DNA of 64,000 nucleotides from an uncultured Roseicyclus sp. (GTDB lineage: Bacteria; Pseudomonadota; Alphaproteobacteria; Rhodobacterales; Rhodobacteraceae). The position numbers and the translations under genes are program-made. Location of the stretch: NCBI GenBank assembly GCA_937139335.1, contig CAKZPN010000057.1, positions 62,001 to 126,000 on the forward strand, read 5' to 3'. A model generated the notes under the pieces. It had not been told where the DNA came from. It saw only the letters and a program-made list of their open reading frames with translations, and did no database searches. Shown here in pieces: positions 1-7,769 of this stretch. Each line of letters begins with the position of its first letter. The first letter of the stretch is position 1.

Positions 1-226
1 CGACGTTGCGCCGGATCACATGCGCCTCGAACTGCGAGGGCACGCCATAGGGCGCGGCGTCGACGCCGGCGCCGAGATATTGCTGCCAGGGCTGCATCTC
101 GGTGATCGCTGGGTCGGGCATGGCCTGCGCATGGACCAGCTTGCCGGTCGCGGCCGCGCCGGTGGCGACGGCGGCCCCGGCCAGGAACTGCCGGCGCGAC
201 GGGGTGAAGTTCGGGGTGTCGGTCAT
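1..226 (-). CDS. soxC: SoxC, sulfane dehydrogenase molybdenum subunit (partial, N-terminus)
   Basis: Only the first 75 codons are in the window; the rest lies beyond the left edge. The ATG at 226 gives a protein that starts with a twin-arginine signal (SRRQFLAGAAVATG, from about residue 10), so it is exported folded through Tat, as expected for a molybdenum-cofactor enzyme. The following mature region, ending VPSQFEAHVIRR, resembles the start of SoxC. SoxC with SoxD removes electrons from the SoxY-bound sulfane sulfur in the periplasm. It sits 20 bp after soxB on the same strand, the normal sox order (A-B-C-D). The molybdenum-binding core is not visible, so the call rests on the N-terminus plus context. 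Confidence 0.85.
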   Translation of the reverse strand, partial: MTDTPNFTPSRRQFLAGAAVATGAAATGKLVHAQAMPDPAITEMQPWQQYLGAGVDAAPYGVPSQFEAHVIRRNV

Positions 227-246
227 GGTCGATACCTCTTTGCTGC

Positions 247-1944
247 TCAGCCCGCGGCCACGTCGACGGTGGCGTTCGGGTCGACGGTGACGGTGCCCTG
301 CTCGCGGATGTGGTCTTCCACCACCTCCCAGATCGGCGGCCCCTCGGTGCCTTCGTTCACGCTGGCCCAGCCCGCGACGACGTAGTTGGTCGCGGGGTCG
401 ATCGGCTCGCCGGTGGCCAGCAGCGTCATGTTGGAGATGCGGTTGCCGCTTTCGGCGGCGGGGTCGATCCGGTAGCCCATGCCGCCGATCCGCACCATGT
501 CGCCGCCTTGCTGGTAATAAGCGTCGGGGTTGAAGATGTTGGCGGCCACATCCTCGAAGATGGTCTTCAGCATCTCGCCCGACATCTCGGTGCGGTAGGC
601 GTTGGGGTAGGTCATCGCGGTGACGTTGTAGATGTCCTCGCGCGTGATCTCCTGCCCCGGCAGGATCGCCGCGCCCCAGCGGAAACCGGGGGACAGCGCG
701 ATCTGCGCGTCGCGCTGCGAGATCAGCGCGTTGCAGATGACGTCGTCCCAGGTGCCGTTGAAATTGCCGCGCCGGTAGAGAAGCGATCCCGAGGTGCCGA
801 TGACCTCGGACATCTCGGCCTCGAAGGGGGCGCGGGTGGCGGCGACGGCGGCGGCCATCTCGGCATCGGGCGTGATCACGTCGGAGAAGATCGGGATCAG
901 GCGGTGGGTCAGACCGCGCAGCGCACCGTCCTGCATGTCGAGGTCGACTCGGCTGACGAACTTGCCGTGGCTGCCCGACGCGATCAGGAAGGTGTTGCCG
1001 ACCTGCAGCGGCTCGGGCAGCGCGTCATGGGTGTGCCCGGTCAGGATCACGTCGATGCCGGGGATGTCGCGGGCGAACTGGCGGTCCACGTCGAAGCCGT
1101 TGTGCGACAGCAGCACCACCACCTCGGCACCGGCCGCGCGGACCTCCTCCACCACCTCGGCGATGCGCTCGCGGCGCAGGCCGAAGCTGAGTTCCGGGAA
1201 CATCCAGCCGGGGTTGGCGATGGGCATGTAGGGAAACGCCTGTCCGATCACGGCGATGCTGGTGCCGCCGCGCTCGAACATGCGGTAATCGTCGAACACC
1301 GGCTCGTCCCATTCGGCGTCGAAGATGTTGGCGCCGAGGAAGGCGGGGTTCAGCCCGCCGCCCTCCACGATCTCGCGCACGCGGTCGGAACCGAGGGTGA
1401 ATTCCCAGTGCGAGGTCATCGCGTCCGACCCCAGCAGGTTGAACAGGTCGACCATGTCCTGCCCACGCGTGCGGAGCGAGGGCAGCGAGCCCTGCCAGGT
1501 GTCGCCGCCGTCGAGGACCAGCGCGTCGGGACGCTCGGCCTTGATCGCCTTGACCACGGTGGCGATGCGGTCGAGCCCGCCCATCTTGCCGTATGTCCGC
1601 GCGAGCGCGGTGAAATCGTCGTAGGTGAGCGCGTAGTCGAGCGCGCTGCCCTGCTCGATCCCGTACATCGCGCGGAACTCGGCCCCCACCAGGTGCGGCG
1701 GCTGCCCTTCTGCCAAACCGACACCGAGGTTGAATTCCGGCTCACGGAAATAGATCGGCTGGGTCTGGGCGTGGATGTCGGTGACGTGGATCAGCGTCAC
1801 GTTGCCGGGGCCGCCGGTGCCGATCAGGTCTTCCTGCGACAGCACCTGCTGCGCGGAGAGCCGCGACCAGTTGCCGAAGCCGGAGGCGCCGTAGAGGGCC
1901 GAGGTGGCCATGGCGGCCTGAACGAAGTGGCGACGCGAGATCAT
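247..1944 (-). CDS. soxB: SoxB, thiosulfohydrolase (dimanganese)
   Basis: SoxB hydrolyses the terminal sulfone from SoxY-S-sulfonate in the periplasm and releases sulfate. The 565-residue length is normal for the family. A twin-arginine signal (SRRHFVQAA) opens the protein. Metal-binding motifs of the 5'-nucleotidase/metallophosphatase fold are seen: HVTDIHAQTQP (residues 53-63, metal ligands D56 and H58), DGGDTW (about 145) and GHTHD (about 303). A 5'-nucleotidase C-terminal domain follows. The gene lies between soxA and soxC. Its upstream gap of 89 bp is the widest between the consecutive genes from soxX to soxC and holds a hairpin and a near-perfect SoxR-type operator, so it may have its own regulated promoter. 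Confidence 0.97.
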   Translation of the reverse strand: MISRRHFVQAAMATSALYGASGFGNWSRLSAQQVLSQEDLIGTGGPGNVTLIHVTDIHAQTQPIYFREPEFNLGVGLAEGQPPHLVGAEFRAMYGIEQGSALDYALTYDDFTALARTYGKMGGLDRIATVVKAIKAERPDALVLDGGDTWQGSLPSLRTRGQDMVDLFNLLGSDAMTSHWEFTLGSDRVREIVEGGGLNPAFLGANIFDAEWDEPVFDDYRMFERGGTSIAVIGQAFPYMPIANPGWMFPELSFGLRRERIAEVVEEVRAAGAEVVVLLSHNGFDVDRQFARDIPGIDVILTGHTHDALPEPLQVGNTFLIASGSHGKFVSRVDLDMQDGALRGLTHRLIPIFSDVITPDAEMAAAVAATRAPFEAEMSEVIGTSGSLLYRRGNFNGTWDDVICNALISQRDAQIALSPGFRWGAAILPGQEITREDIYNVTAMTYPNAYRTEMSGEMLKTIFEDVAANIFNPDAYYQQGGDMVRIGGMGYRIDPAAESGNRISNMTLLATGEPIDPATNYVVAGWASVNEGTEGPPIWEVVEDHIREQGTVTVDPNATVDVAAG

Positions 1945-1962
1945 GGGGGGAACCTCAGATGT

Positions 1963-1980
1963 TATTCAAATTTTTGAATA
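1963..1980. promoter_or_regulatory. SoxR/SqrR-type operator, ATTC-N8-GAAT
   Basis: A palindrome TATTC-AAATTTTT-GAATA lies 19 bp upstream of the soxB start. It fits ATTC-N8-GAAT, the consensus I recall for the persulfide-sensing ArsR-family repressor SqrR, a relative of SoxR. AT-rich sequence around it would suit a -10 element. This makes it a good candidate for repression of soxB and downstream genes by the SoxR encoded in this window. Binding is inferred. Confidence 0.65.
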
Positions 1981-1996
1981 TTTCAGGGCAAGGCCG

Positions 1997-2017
1997 GCCC
2001 CGGATGTGGTCCGGGGC
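1997..2017 (-). terminator. Strong hairpin between soxA and soxB
   Basis: GCCCCGGA and TCCGGGGC form a perfect 8-bp GC stem with a 5-base loop, just after the soxA stop on the transcribed strand. No clear U-run follows, so it may be a leaky terminator, an mRNA processing site or a 3' stabilising stem rather than a full intrinsic terminator. Its position upstream of the operator suggests soxB is a new transcription unit. Confidence 0.5.
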
Positions 2018-2033
2018 GGGCTTCGATGTCTGG

Positions 2034-2897
2034 TCAGTTGCGGACGGACGGCCCTTCGACCGAGAGGCCGTTGCCGCGCGAGGCGACGTAAAGCTCGAGC
2101 GCGATGAACTCGGGGCTGCCGACCGCGAAGGTTTCGCCGCGGGTGTCCCGGATACAGCCGCGGAAGCGGTTGTGGACCGAGTTCACGTTGGCATTCTTCA
2201 GGCGGTAGGTCGGAAACCCGTTGATCTGCCCCTGGCTCAGGTGGTCGGCGCGGATCAAGTTGCCGTAGTTGCGCTCGTGGCAATCCGCACAGCTCATTTC
2301 GAGCTGGCCGAACTGCGTATAGTAGATCTCGCGCCCGGCCTCCCAGGTCTCGGCGGCGGGACCGTCGATGGCCACGTTCACCGGCTGGCCGCGCCCGACG
2401 GAGGCGATCAGCGACGCCATGTTGCGCATCTGCTGGCTGTCGTAGCCGTAGGGCTCGGCCCCCATGCGCTCGGTCTGGCACTCGATGATCTGCATCTCGA
2501 CGGTCTGAACCTCGCCGTGCGCCTCGTCCCATTGCGGGTAGGTGGGGCGCACGTTGGCCAGGCTTTCGGGCGCGTCGTGGCACGAGGCGCAACTGTTGCC
2601 TTCGGTCCCCATGACGGTGTTGAACGCCTCGATCCCCTGCTCGACGTAAAGCATGCCGGGGTTGTCGAAATCGTCCTCCTCCATCGCGCGCGTCTCATCG
2701 GTGCGGAACACCCAGCCCGAGTAGATCTCGGGGAACACGTCCTGCAAGAACTCGGGCGGTTCGGTTTCGGTGACGATCGGGATCTCGCCGTTGATGACGA
2801 GGCTGGCCCCGGTCCGGATATCGGCGAGGCCGATCCCGGCCGCCGCGACGGCGAAGATCGCCGCCGAGACGCTCCCAAGAAGCACTTTGTTTGTCAT
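2034..2897 (-). CDS. soxA: SoxA, dihaem c-type cytochrome of the SoxAX complex
   Basis: SoxA with SoxX oxidatively couples thiosulfate to the SoxY carrier cysteine in the periplasm. The 287-residue protein has an N-terminal Sec signal ending near A25. Two haem c sites are present: CASCH (C103, C106, H107) and CADCH (C203, C206, H207). C140 and C248 (in FRGCIRD) are placed as the axial cysteine ligands typical of dihaem SoxA, the latter being the active-site persulfide position. It follows soxZ by 45 bp and precedes soxB by 89 bp. Confidence 0.96.
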   Translation of the reverse strand: MTNKVLLGSVSAAIFAVAAAGIGLADIRTGASLVINGEIPIVTETEPPEFLQDVFPEIYSGWVFRTDETRAMEEDDFDNPGMLYVEQGIEAFNTVMGTEGNSCASCHDAPESLANVRPTYPQWDEAHGEVQTVEMQIIECQTERMGAEPYGYDSQQMRNMASLIASVGRGQPVNVAIDGPAAETWEAGREIYYTQFGQLEMSCADCHERNYGNLIRADHLSQGQINGFPTYRLKNANVNSVHNRFRGCIRDTRGETFAVGSPEFIALELYVASRGNGLSVEGPSVRN

Positions 2898-2942
2898 GGC
2901 CGTTCATTCCTCCCTTGCGACGGCTGGGTCCGGCAGAGCCGG

Positions 2943-3272
2943 TCAGGCGACCGTGATCTCTGCCGAATCCGTGTAGACGGAGCCGTCGTCGTCGTACCAG
3001 GTGAAGGCGAAGGTGCCGGATTCGTTTACCGTCGCATCGAACTGGAAATACGGGTTGGTGGACACCGACGGCTCGATCGTCACGTCGACGACCGACGTGC
3101 CGTTGAACTCGCAGGTGAAGCGGTTGATGATCGAGCGCGGGATCAATTCGCCGTCGCTGCCGCGACGCTGTCCGCTTTCCATCTGGTGGCTGATGAGGGT
3201 CCGGACGGACACCACTTCGCCAACGGTTGCGTCGCGGGGCACGCGGACGCGGGGGGTGACATTCTCTGCCAT
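2943..3272 (-). CDS. soxZ: SoxZ, sulfur-carrier partner of SoxY
   Basis: SoxZ forms the SoxYZ heterodimer that carries the pathway intermediate in the periplasm. The 109 residues match the usual length, with the typical start (TPRVRVP) and an immunoglobulin-like beta-sandwich pattern ending in the conserved-looking region FTWYDDDGS. As in other SoxZ proteins there is no signal peptide; export is thought to occur bound to Tat-borne SoxY. It lies 25 bp downstream of soxY. Confidence 0.95.
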   Translation of the reverse strand: MAENVTPRVRVPRDATVGEVVSVRTLISHQMESGQRRGSDGELIPRSIINRFTCEFNGTSVVDVTIEPSVSTNPYFQFDATVNESGTFAFTWYDDDGSVYTDSAEITVA

Positions 3273-3297
3273 GGTCTCTCTCCTTGTCCTGTCTGGC

Positions 3298-3720
3298 TCA
3301 GCCGCCGCAGCCGCCGATGGTCACGCGCACGTTCTGGCGCGCCTGCTTGAAGCTTCCGTCGGGCATCCGCGCGATCGCGATCACTTCCTGTTCGCCGGCA
3401 AGCCGGATCCGGGTCGAGGCCGCGCTCGAGCCCGCGGCCGGGCCGAAATTGAAGGTGCACACGTCCGCCTGCGGGTTGCCCGCGGCCAGCAGCATGATCG
3501 CCTCGGCGCCGGGGGCCGACACCTCGATCGGAACCGTGTTGCCGTTCTCGGCAATCTCGGGGGCGATGAGCGTGATGCCGTCATCGGCCATGTCGGCGCC
3601 ACCGGTGAAGGCGTTCAGCGCCTCTTCCACCTGCGCGGCGGAGGCGAGGTGCGGCAGGCCGAAGAAGGCAGCGGCAACCGCCAGGCCGTGGCCCACGAAT
3701 TGCCTGCGTGTCTGGGTCAT
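3298..3720 (-). CDS. soxY: SoxY, covalent sulfur carrier with C-terminal GGCGG arm
   Basis: SoxY carries the sulfur substrate on the cysteine of a flexible C-terminal arm. The last five residues are GGCGG, the diagnostic motif, with C138 as the attachment site. The N-terminus is a twin-arginine signal (TRRQFVGHG). I place the start at 3720, directly before this signal and 44 bp after soxX; a longer open frame reaches 3765 but would put 15 charged residues before the Tat signal. The 140-residue length fits the family. Confidence 0.96.
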   Translation of the reverse strand: MTQTRRQFVGHGLAVAAAFFGLPHLASAAQVEEALNAFTGGADMADDGITLIAPEIAENGNTVPIEVSAPGAEAIMLLAAGNPQADVCTFNFGPAAGSSAASTRIRLAGEQEVIAIARMPDGSFKQARQNVRVTIGGCGG

Positions 3721-3764
3721 GAGATCGGTCTCCTTGGTCTCGGGGTTACGCGATGCCGGCGGCA

Positions 3765-4244
3765 TCAGTATTCGGTCAGCGTCATGAGAAAGGCGACGAC
3801 GTCCTCGACGTCCTGCGCCGAAAGCAGCGGGTCAAGCGGGCCTTCGGGCGCGTTGCCCGTGAAGGCGTTGCCGGGCCGGGTGTAGCCCGAGACGCGGTAG
3901 AACGAGGGCATGACCGAGTCCGGGAACATGTTGTCGGCGTTCACGATGATGCCGCGCAGCGCGGCCTCGTCCCAGCGCGCGCCGACGCCGTCAAAGGACG
4001 GTCCGACCTCGCCATGCCAGGGGTATTCCTCGAGCGCGGTCGCCTGGTGGCAGGCGATGCAGTTGCCCTCGCTCCGGCTCACCAGGATCTCCAGGCCGCG
4101 GGCCGGGTCGCCGGGTTGGCCGGTCAAGGATTCGGCGATCTCGCCGTATTCGTTCATCACCACGTCATCGGGCGCGATGACGTCGGCTTGAGCACTTGTC
4201 GCAGCCAAGGCAATGCCGGCCGCCAAAAGCATCTGGCGCTTCAC
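3765..4244 (-). CDS. soxX: SoxX, monohaem c-type cytochrome
   Basis: SoxX accepts electrons from SoxA. It has a Sec signal (cleavage near A20), one haem site CIACH (C62, C65, H66) and a probable axial methionine at M112 in SVMPSF. It has 159 residues, normal for monohaem SoxX. It heads the X-Y-Z-A run. Upstream, an AT-rich gap of 121 bp separates it from soxW and contains an inverted repeat that could be a SoxR operator. Confidence 0.95.
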   Translation of the reverse strand: MKRQMLLAAGIALAATSAQADVIAPDDVVMNEYGEIAESLTGQPGDPARGLEILVSRSEGNCIACHQATALEEYPWHGEVGPSFDGVGARWDEAALRGIIVNADNMFPDSVMPSFYRVSGYTRPGNAFTGNAPEGPLDPLLSAQDVEDVVAFLMTLTEY

Positions 4245-4317
4245 TTCGGTGTCCTCCCTTTGGCCGAGTCAGTGGCCGTCTTATACGGTAGGCTCGCACG
4301 CCTCTCGATTGCAAGAA

Positions 4318-4339
4318 CACATTTATTTTTTTGCATGTG
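4318..4339. promoter_or_regulatory. Imperfect inverted repeat, candidate SoxR operator of soxX
   Basis: CACAT and ATGTG flank a T-rich spacer. The inner bases read ATTT-N8-GCAT, the same geometry as ATTC-N8-GAAT with one change in each half-site. It is about 75 bp upstream of soxX in an AT-rich stretch. In Paracoccus the soxW-soxX gap is reported as a SoxR target, which supports this reading; binding here is inferred. Confidence 0.4.
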
Positions 4340-4365
4340 AATTGGGCAGGCGGCCTGCGCCACGG

Positions 4366-4944
4366 TCATTCCGAACCACCCTGGGCGGCCTGATCCGCGA
4401 ACATACGGGCATGATATCGCTGGAAATCTTCCTCGCCCTCGTAGCCGTTTTCGAGCACCCAGTTCAGCATGTTGAAGGTGGTCCAGCGGCCGAAGGCACC
4501 GGGCATCACGACCGCCGCGGCCTCGATTCCGGTGACTTCCTCGGGCACCTCCTCGGGGAAGAACAGGATCGTGGGCGTGAACATGTTGCGCCAGCGCCGG
4601 GCCAGTTCGCGCTCTTCCATCACCTCGCCGTCGAAATCCGTCACCTCGGTCGAGCCGTGCATGTTGATGCGGACGACGTAGAAATCCTCCTCCAGCATCT
4701 GCAAGATGTCGGGCACCACCCAGACCTCCTCGTGCATCCGCGAACAGTAGATGCAGCCGCGCTGTTCGATGATGACCATCAGGCGCTGGTCGTTGGCGGT
4801 GGCGTCCGCCAGATCCTCGCGCAGGTCGAGGAAGGTATCCTCGATCCAGGGCGCGACGTGCAGCCCGTCGTCGCCGACCTCGGCTTGGGCCGCGCCCAGC
4901 GTCAGCAGCGCCGCCGCGATCATTCCGGTCAATCTTGCAAACAT
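4366..4944 (-). CDS. soxW: SoxW, periplasmic thioredoxin
   Basis: A thioredoxin-fold protein with an N-terminal signal peptide (first 21 residues) and a redox-active CIYC motif (C64, C67). SoxW is reduced by the membrane protein SoxV and passes electrons to Sox carrier proteins in the periplasm. I use the ATG at 4944 because it directly precedes the signal peptide; the open frame continues 26 codons upstream into the soxV end but that extension is charged and has no support. It is 35 bp after soxV. The motif is shared with SoxS, encoded divergently. Confidence 0.92.
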   Translation of the reverse strand: MFARLTGMIAAALLTLGAAQAEVGDDGLHVAPWIEDTFLDLREDLADATANDQRLMVIIEQRGCIYCSRMHEEVWVVPDILQMLEEDFYVVRINMHGSTEVTDFDGEVMEERELARRWRNMFTPTILFFPEEVPEEVTGIEAAAVVMPGAFGRWTTFNMLNWVLENGYEGEEDFQRYHARMFADQAAQGGSE

Positions 4945-4979
4945 GGCGTGGGCCTCCTCCTCCCGGTGCCGTGTGGGTG

Positions 4980-5720
4980 TCAGCCGATCGCGCCGAACAC
5001 CTCGAAATTGTCGATCATCCATTGACCGACGTAGAGCAGCGCGTTGGTGGCGATCAGCACACCGAAGACGACGAGCGCGCCCCCCATGACCTTTTCCACC
5101 TTGCCCAGATGCTTCCGGAACCGGCGCATCAGGCGCATGAACGGCCCGACGAAACCCGCCGCCAGCACGAAGGGCAGCGTCATGCCGATGCCATAGGCAA
5201 AGAGCAGCGTCATCCCCTGCCCCGCCGACCCGGTCGAGCCCGCCATGAACAGGATCGCCGCCAGCACCGGGCCGACGCAGGGCGTCCAGCCGAAGGCGAA
5301 GGCGAGCCCGATCAGGTAGGCACCGCCGAGCCCGAGGTTGGCGGTGTCGCCCGGCTCGGCGCGGAGCGAACGGTTGAGAAACCCGATGCGGATGACGCCC
5401 AGGAAATGCAGGCCCATCACGATGATGAGCGCGGCGGCCAGGTAGCGCAGCACGTCGAACCAGTCGCGCAGCACCTGCCCGAAGAGCGAGGCCGAGGCGC
5501 CGAGGCCGACGAAGACCGTCAGCACCCCCGCCGCGAAGACCGTGGCGCCGGTGACCGCCCGCACGCGCGTCGCCCGCGTGACAGCGCCGCCCTGCGCGAC
5601 CTCGGCTGCGCTCATGCCGCCGAGATAGCTCAGGTAGAAGGGCACCATCGGCAGGATGCAGGGGGACAGGAAGGACAGAAGCCCGGCAAGAAAGGCTCCC
5701 GTCAGCGAGATGTCGAACAT
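4980..5720 (-). CDS. soxV: SoxV, CcdA/DsbD-type membrane thiol transporter
   Basis: A 246-residue polytopic membrane protein of the CcdA family, about six transmembrane segments. It opens with the typical FLAGLLSFLSPCILP segment that holds one catalytic cysteine; the second is in the segment with GWTPCVGP (about residue 150). It moves electrons from cytoplasmic thioredoxin to periplasmic SoxW, keeping the SoxYZ system active. It is the first gene of the leftward sox run and is divergent from soxS across a 49-bp gap. Confidence 0.94.
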   Translation of the reverse strand: MFDISLTGAFLAGLLSFLSPCILPMVPFYLSYLGGMSAAEVAQGGAVTRATRVRAVTGATVFAAGVLTVFVGLGASASLFGQVLRDWFDVLRYLAAALIIVMGLHFLGVIRIGFLNRSLRAEPGDTANLGLGGAYLIGLAFAFGWTPCVGPVLAAILFMAGSTGSAGQGMTLLFAYGIGMTLPFVLAAGFVGPFMRLMRRFRKHLGKVEKVMGGALVVFGVLIATNALLYVGQWMIDNFEVFGAIG

Positions 5721-5743
5721 GGGGAAACCTGCGTGGACTTCAC

Positions 5744-5759
5744 ATTCAGAAATTCATAT
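5744..5759. promoter_or_regulatory. Imperfect SoxR-type operator between soxV and soxS
   Basis: ATTC-AGAAATTC-ATAT matches ATTC-N8-GAAT in its first half and two of four bases in the second. It fills the small gap between divergent soxV and soxS, where a SoxR repressor is expected to act on both. The element sits where a soxS ribosome-binding site would be, and none is visible, so repression could also be steric. Confidence 0.4.
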
Positions 5760-5769
5760 TAGTGACGTC

Positions 5770-6198
5770 ATGAGAGTTTCGTCAACGTTGCAGATTCAAC
5801 AACCCGCACCGCGCCCGCGCGCCTGGCTTGCCGGGCTGCTGGCGCTCGCGCTGCTGGCCCTGCCCCGCCCGGCCGCCGCGACAGGATGGGTGCTGGTCAT
5901 GGTGGAACAGGCCGGCTGCATCTACTGCGCACGCTGGAACGAAGAGGTCGCGCCGGAATATCCGCTGACGCCCGAGGGACGGTTCGCGCCGCTCCGCCGC
6001 GTCGACCTGCGCGATCTGCCCGAGGATTTGGATTTTGCCAGCCGCCCGATCTACACGCCGACCTTCGTGCTGATGGGCGACGGGGCCGAGGTCGGGCGGC
6101 TCGAAGGCTACCCCGGCGAGGATTTCTTCTGGGGGCTTCTGGGCCGCCTGCTGAGCCAGGGCGATGCGGCCTGGGCGACACAGGAGACGGACGGATGA
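5770..6198 (+). CDS. soxS: SoxS, thioredoxin-like periplasmic thiol protein
   Basis: A 142-residue thioredoxin-fold protein with a signal peptide (about residues 18-37, ending RPAAA) and a CIYC redox motif (C50, C53) in the context VEQAGCIYC. SoxS reactivates the Sox system by reducing disulfides of carrier proteins. I choose the ATG at 5770; the frame is open back into soxV but upstream codons would be antisense to it. No clear Shine-Dalgarno precedes 5770, which may mean low or leaderless translation. It is paired with soxR in the usual divergent soxRS arrangement. Confidence 0.88.
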   Translation: MRVSSTLQIQQPAPRPRAWLAGLLALALLALPRPAAATGWVLVMVEQAGCIYCARWNEEVAPEYPLTPEGRFAPLRRVDLRDLPEDLDFASRPIYTPTFVLMGDGAEVGRLEGYPGEDFFWGLLGRLLSQGDAAWATQETDG

Positions 6199-6268
6199 CC
6201 GCGCGCGACAGCCAAACCCTTGCAAAGGCTCGCCCGTGCGACGCTGAATGGCGTGGGAGGAGCCTGCG

Positions 6269-6655
6269 ATGAGCATGCCGCAAGACATGTCGGACATGGA
6301 CCCGCACCGCACGCCGCGGACCTCGTCGATCCTGCCGCGGATCGACGAGCCGATGGACGACGCCACCTGGAACCGCATCCGCGACAACGCCCAGACCGCC
6401 TCGGATTTTCTCAAGGCGATCAGCCACGAGGGGCGGCTGATGATCCTGTGCTCGCTGGCCAACGGCGAGAAATCCGTGGCCGAGCTGGAGGCGATGCTGT
6501 CCTCGCGGCAGGCGGCGGTGTCGCAACAGCTGTCACGCCTCCGGCTCGAGGGGCTGGTGACGGCGCGGCGCGAGGGCAAGCAGATCTACTACCGTTTGAC
6601 AGACGACAGGGCGCGTCTGATCATCGAACGCGTGTACGAGTTGTTCTGCACCTGA
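6269..6655 (+). CDS. soxR: SoxR, ArsR-family thiosulfate/persulfide-responsive repressor
   Basis: A 128-residue winged-helix ArsR regulator. The HTH covers roughly residues 66-95 (helix around SSRQAAVSQQLSRL). Two cysteines, C61 (LMILCSLANGE) and C127 (second-last residue), sit at the positions of the SqrR/BigR dithiol that forms a tetrasulfide with persulfides. The start at 6269 has an excellent site GGGAGGAG at 6255-6262; an ATG at 6248 would overlap that site. It should repress the sox operons until thiosulfate-derived sulfur is present. Confidence 0.92.
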   Translation: MSMPQDMSDMDPHRTPRTSSILPRIDEPMDDATWNRIRDNAQTASDFLKAISHEGRLMILCSLANGEKSVAELEAMLSSRQAAVSQQLSRLRLEGLVTARREGKQIYYRLTDDRARLIIERVYELFCT

Positions 6656-6700
6656 CGCCGCACCCGGGGAGGGGCGCCGCGCGGGTGAAAGGGAGGGGAC

Positions 6701-7762
6701 ATGCTCGACCTCTTGGGAGAGTCGTGGACGATCACGTTGCTCGGCCTTGCCGGCGGCATAGTGCTGGGCCTTGCCGCCCGGCTCGGGCGACTCTGCACGC
6801 TCGGCATGATCGAGGACGTGCATTACGGCAATGAACGCTTCCGCCTCTGGATGTGGGTCGTGGCGCTCGGCGTCGCTATGTGCGCGAATTTCGCGGCCGA
6901 GGCGGCGGGTCTGATCCGGCTGCACCAGGCGATCTACCTCTACAACGGCTTCACCCTGTCGGGCGCGGCGCTTGGCGGGCTCATGTTCGGCTACGGCATG
7001 GCGCAGGCGGGCAATTGCGGCTTCGGCATGCTGGCGCGGCTCGGCGGTGGCGACCTGCGCGCGCTGGTGATCGCGCTGGTGATGGGCGTCGCGGCCTATG
7101 CGATGCTGTCCGGGCCGCTCGCCGCCATGCGCGAACGCCTGTTCCCGATCGAGCCGCACCCCGAGGCGGCGCAGGGCTGGGCGCATCTGGTCGGCAGCGC
7201 GATCGGGGTGCCGCCCTGGACGCTCGGGGTGGCCGTCGGCCTCGTGCTGGTGCTGGCCGCCGGCCTCGCGCTGGCGCGCACGCGCCGCTGGAAGGAGCTG
7301 TTCTGGGGCAGCGCCGCCGGGGCCGCGATCAGCGGCGGGTTCCTTGCCACTTCCTGGCTCGCGAACACCGGGTTCGAGCCCTGGCTGGTCCAGTCGCACA
7401 GCTTCACGGCACCGGTGGGCGACACGATCCGCTACACCATGACCTCCTCCGGGTTGCAGCCCGATTTCGCCATCGGCTCGGTCTTCGGCGTGCTGATCGG
7501 CGCCTTCCTCGGCAGCCTGATCCGCGACGGCTTCCGCTGGGAGGCCTGCGACGACCCGCGCGAGCTGAAGCGCCAGATGGGCGGCGCGGTGCTGATGGGT
7601 TTCGGCGCGGTGCTGGCGGCGGGCTGTTCGGTCGGCCAGGGCCTGTCGGCGCTGTCGCTCCTGTCCTTCCACGCGCCGGTGGTCGCGCTCACGATCTGGG
7701 CCGGCGCCTGGCTTGGCCTGCGCCAGCTCATCATGGGCCACGGCTTGGCCCGCGGGATCTGA
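6701..7762 (+). CDS. soxT: SoxT, YeeE/YedE-family (TsuA-like) sulfur-compound transporter
   Basis: A 353-residue integral membrane protein with two YeeE/YedE sulf_transp repeats. Family-typical cysteines occur in GRLCTLG (about residue 32), AGNCGFG (about 107) and AAGCSVGQG (about 310); such cysteines guide thiosulfate in the characterised TsuA protein. A strong GGGAGGGG site precedes the ATG. It is immediately after soxR and probably supplies the sulfur signal or imports thiosulfate. It converges with the next operon, leaving only 7 bp. Confidence 0.85.
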   Translation: MLDLLGESWTITLLGLAGGIVLGLAARLGRLCTLGMIEDVHYGNERFRLWMWVVALGVAMCANFAAEAAGLIRLHQAIYLYNGFTLSGAALGGLMFGYGMAQAGNCGFGMLARLGGGDLRALVIALVMGVAAYAMLSGPLAAMRERLFPIEPHPEAAQGWAHLVGSAIGVPPWTLGVAVGLVLVLAAGLALARTRRWKELFWGSAAGAAISGGFLATSWLANTGFEPWLVQSHSFTAPVGDTIRYTMTSSGLQPDFAIGSVFGVLIGAFLGSLIRDGFRWEACDDPRELKRQMGGAVLMGFGAVLAAGCSVGQGLSALSLLSFHAPVVALTIWAGAWLGLRQLIMGHGLARGI

Positions 7763-7769
7763 GGGCGGG

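Noticed and set aside
310..1977. Long plus-strand open frame across soxB
   Set aside because: It is antisense to a clear SoxB; its product is a mirror of codon bias in high-GC DNA with no domain pattern.
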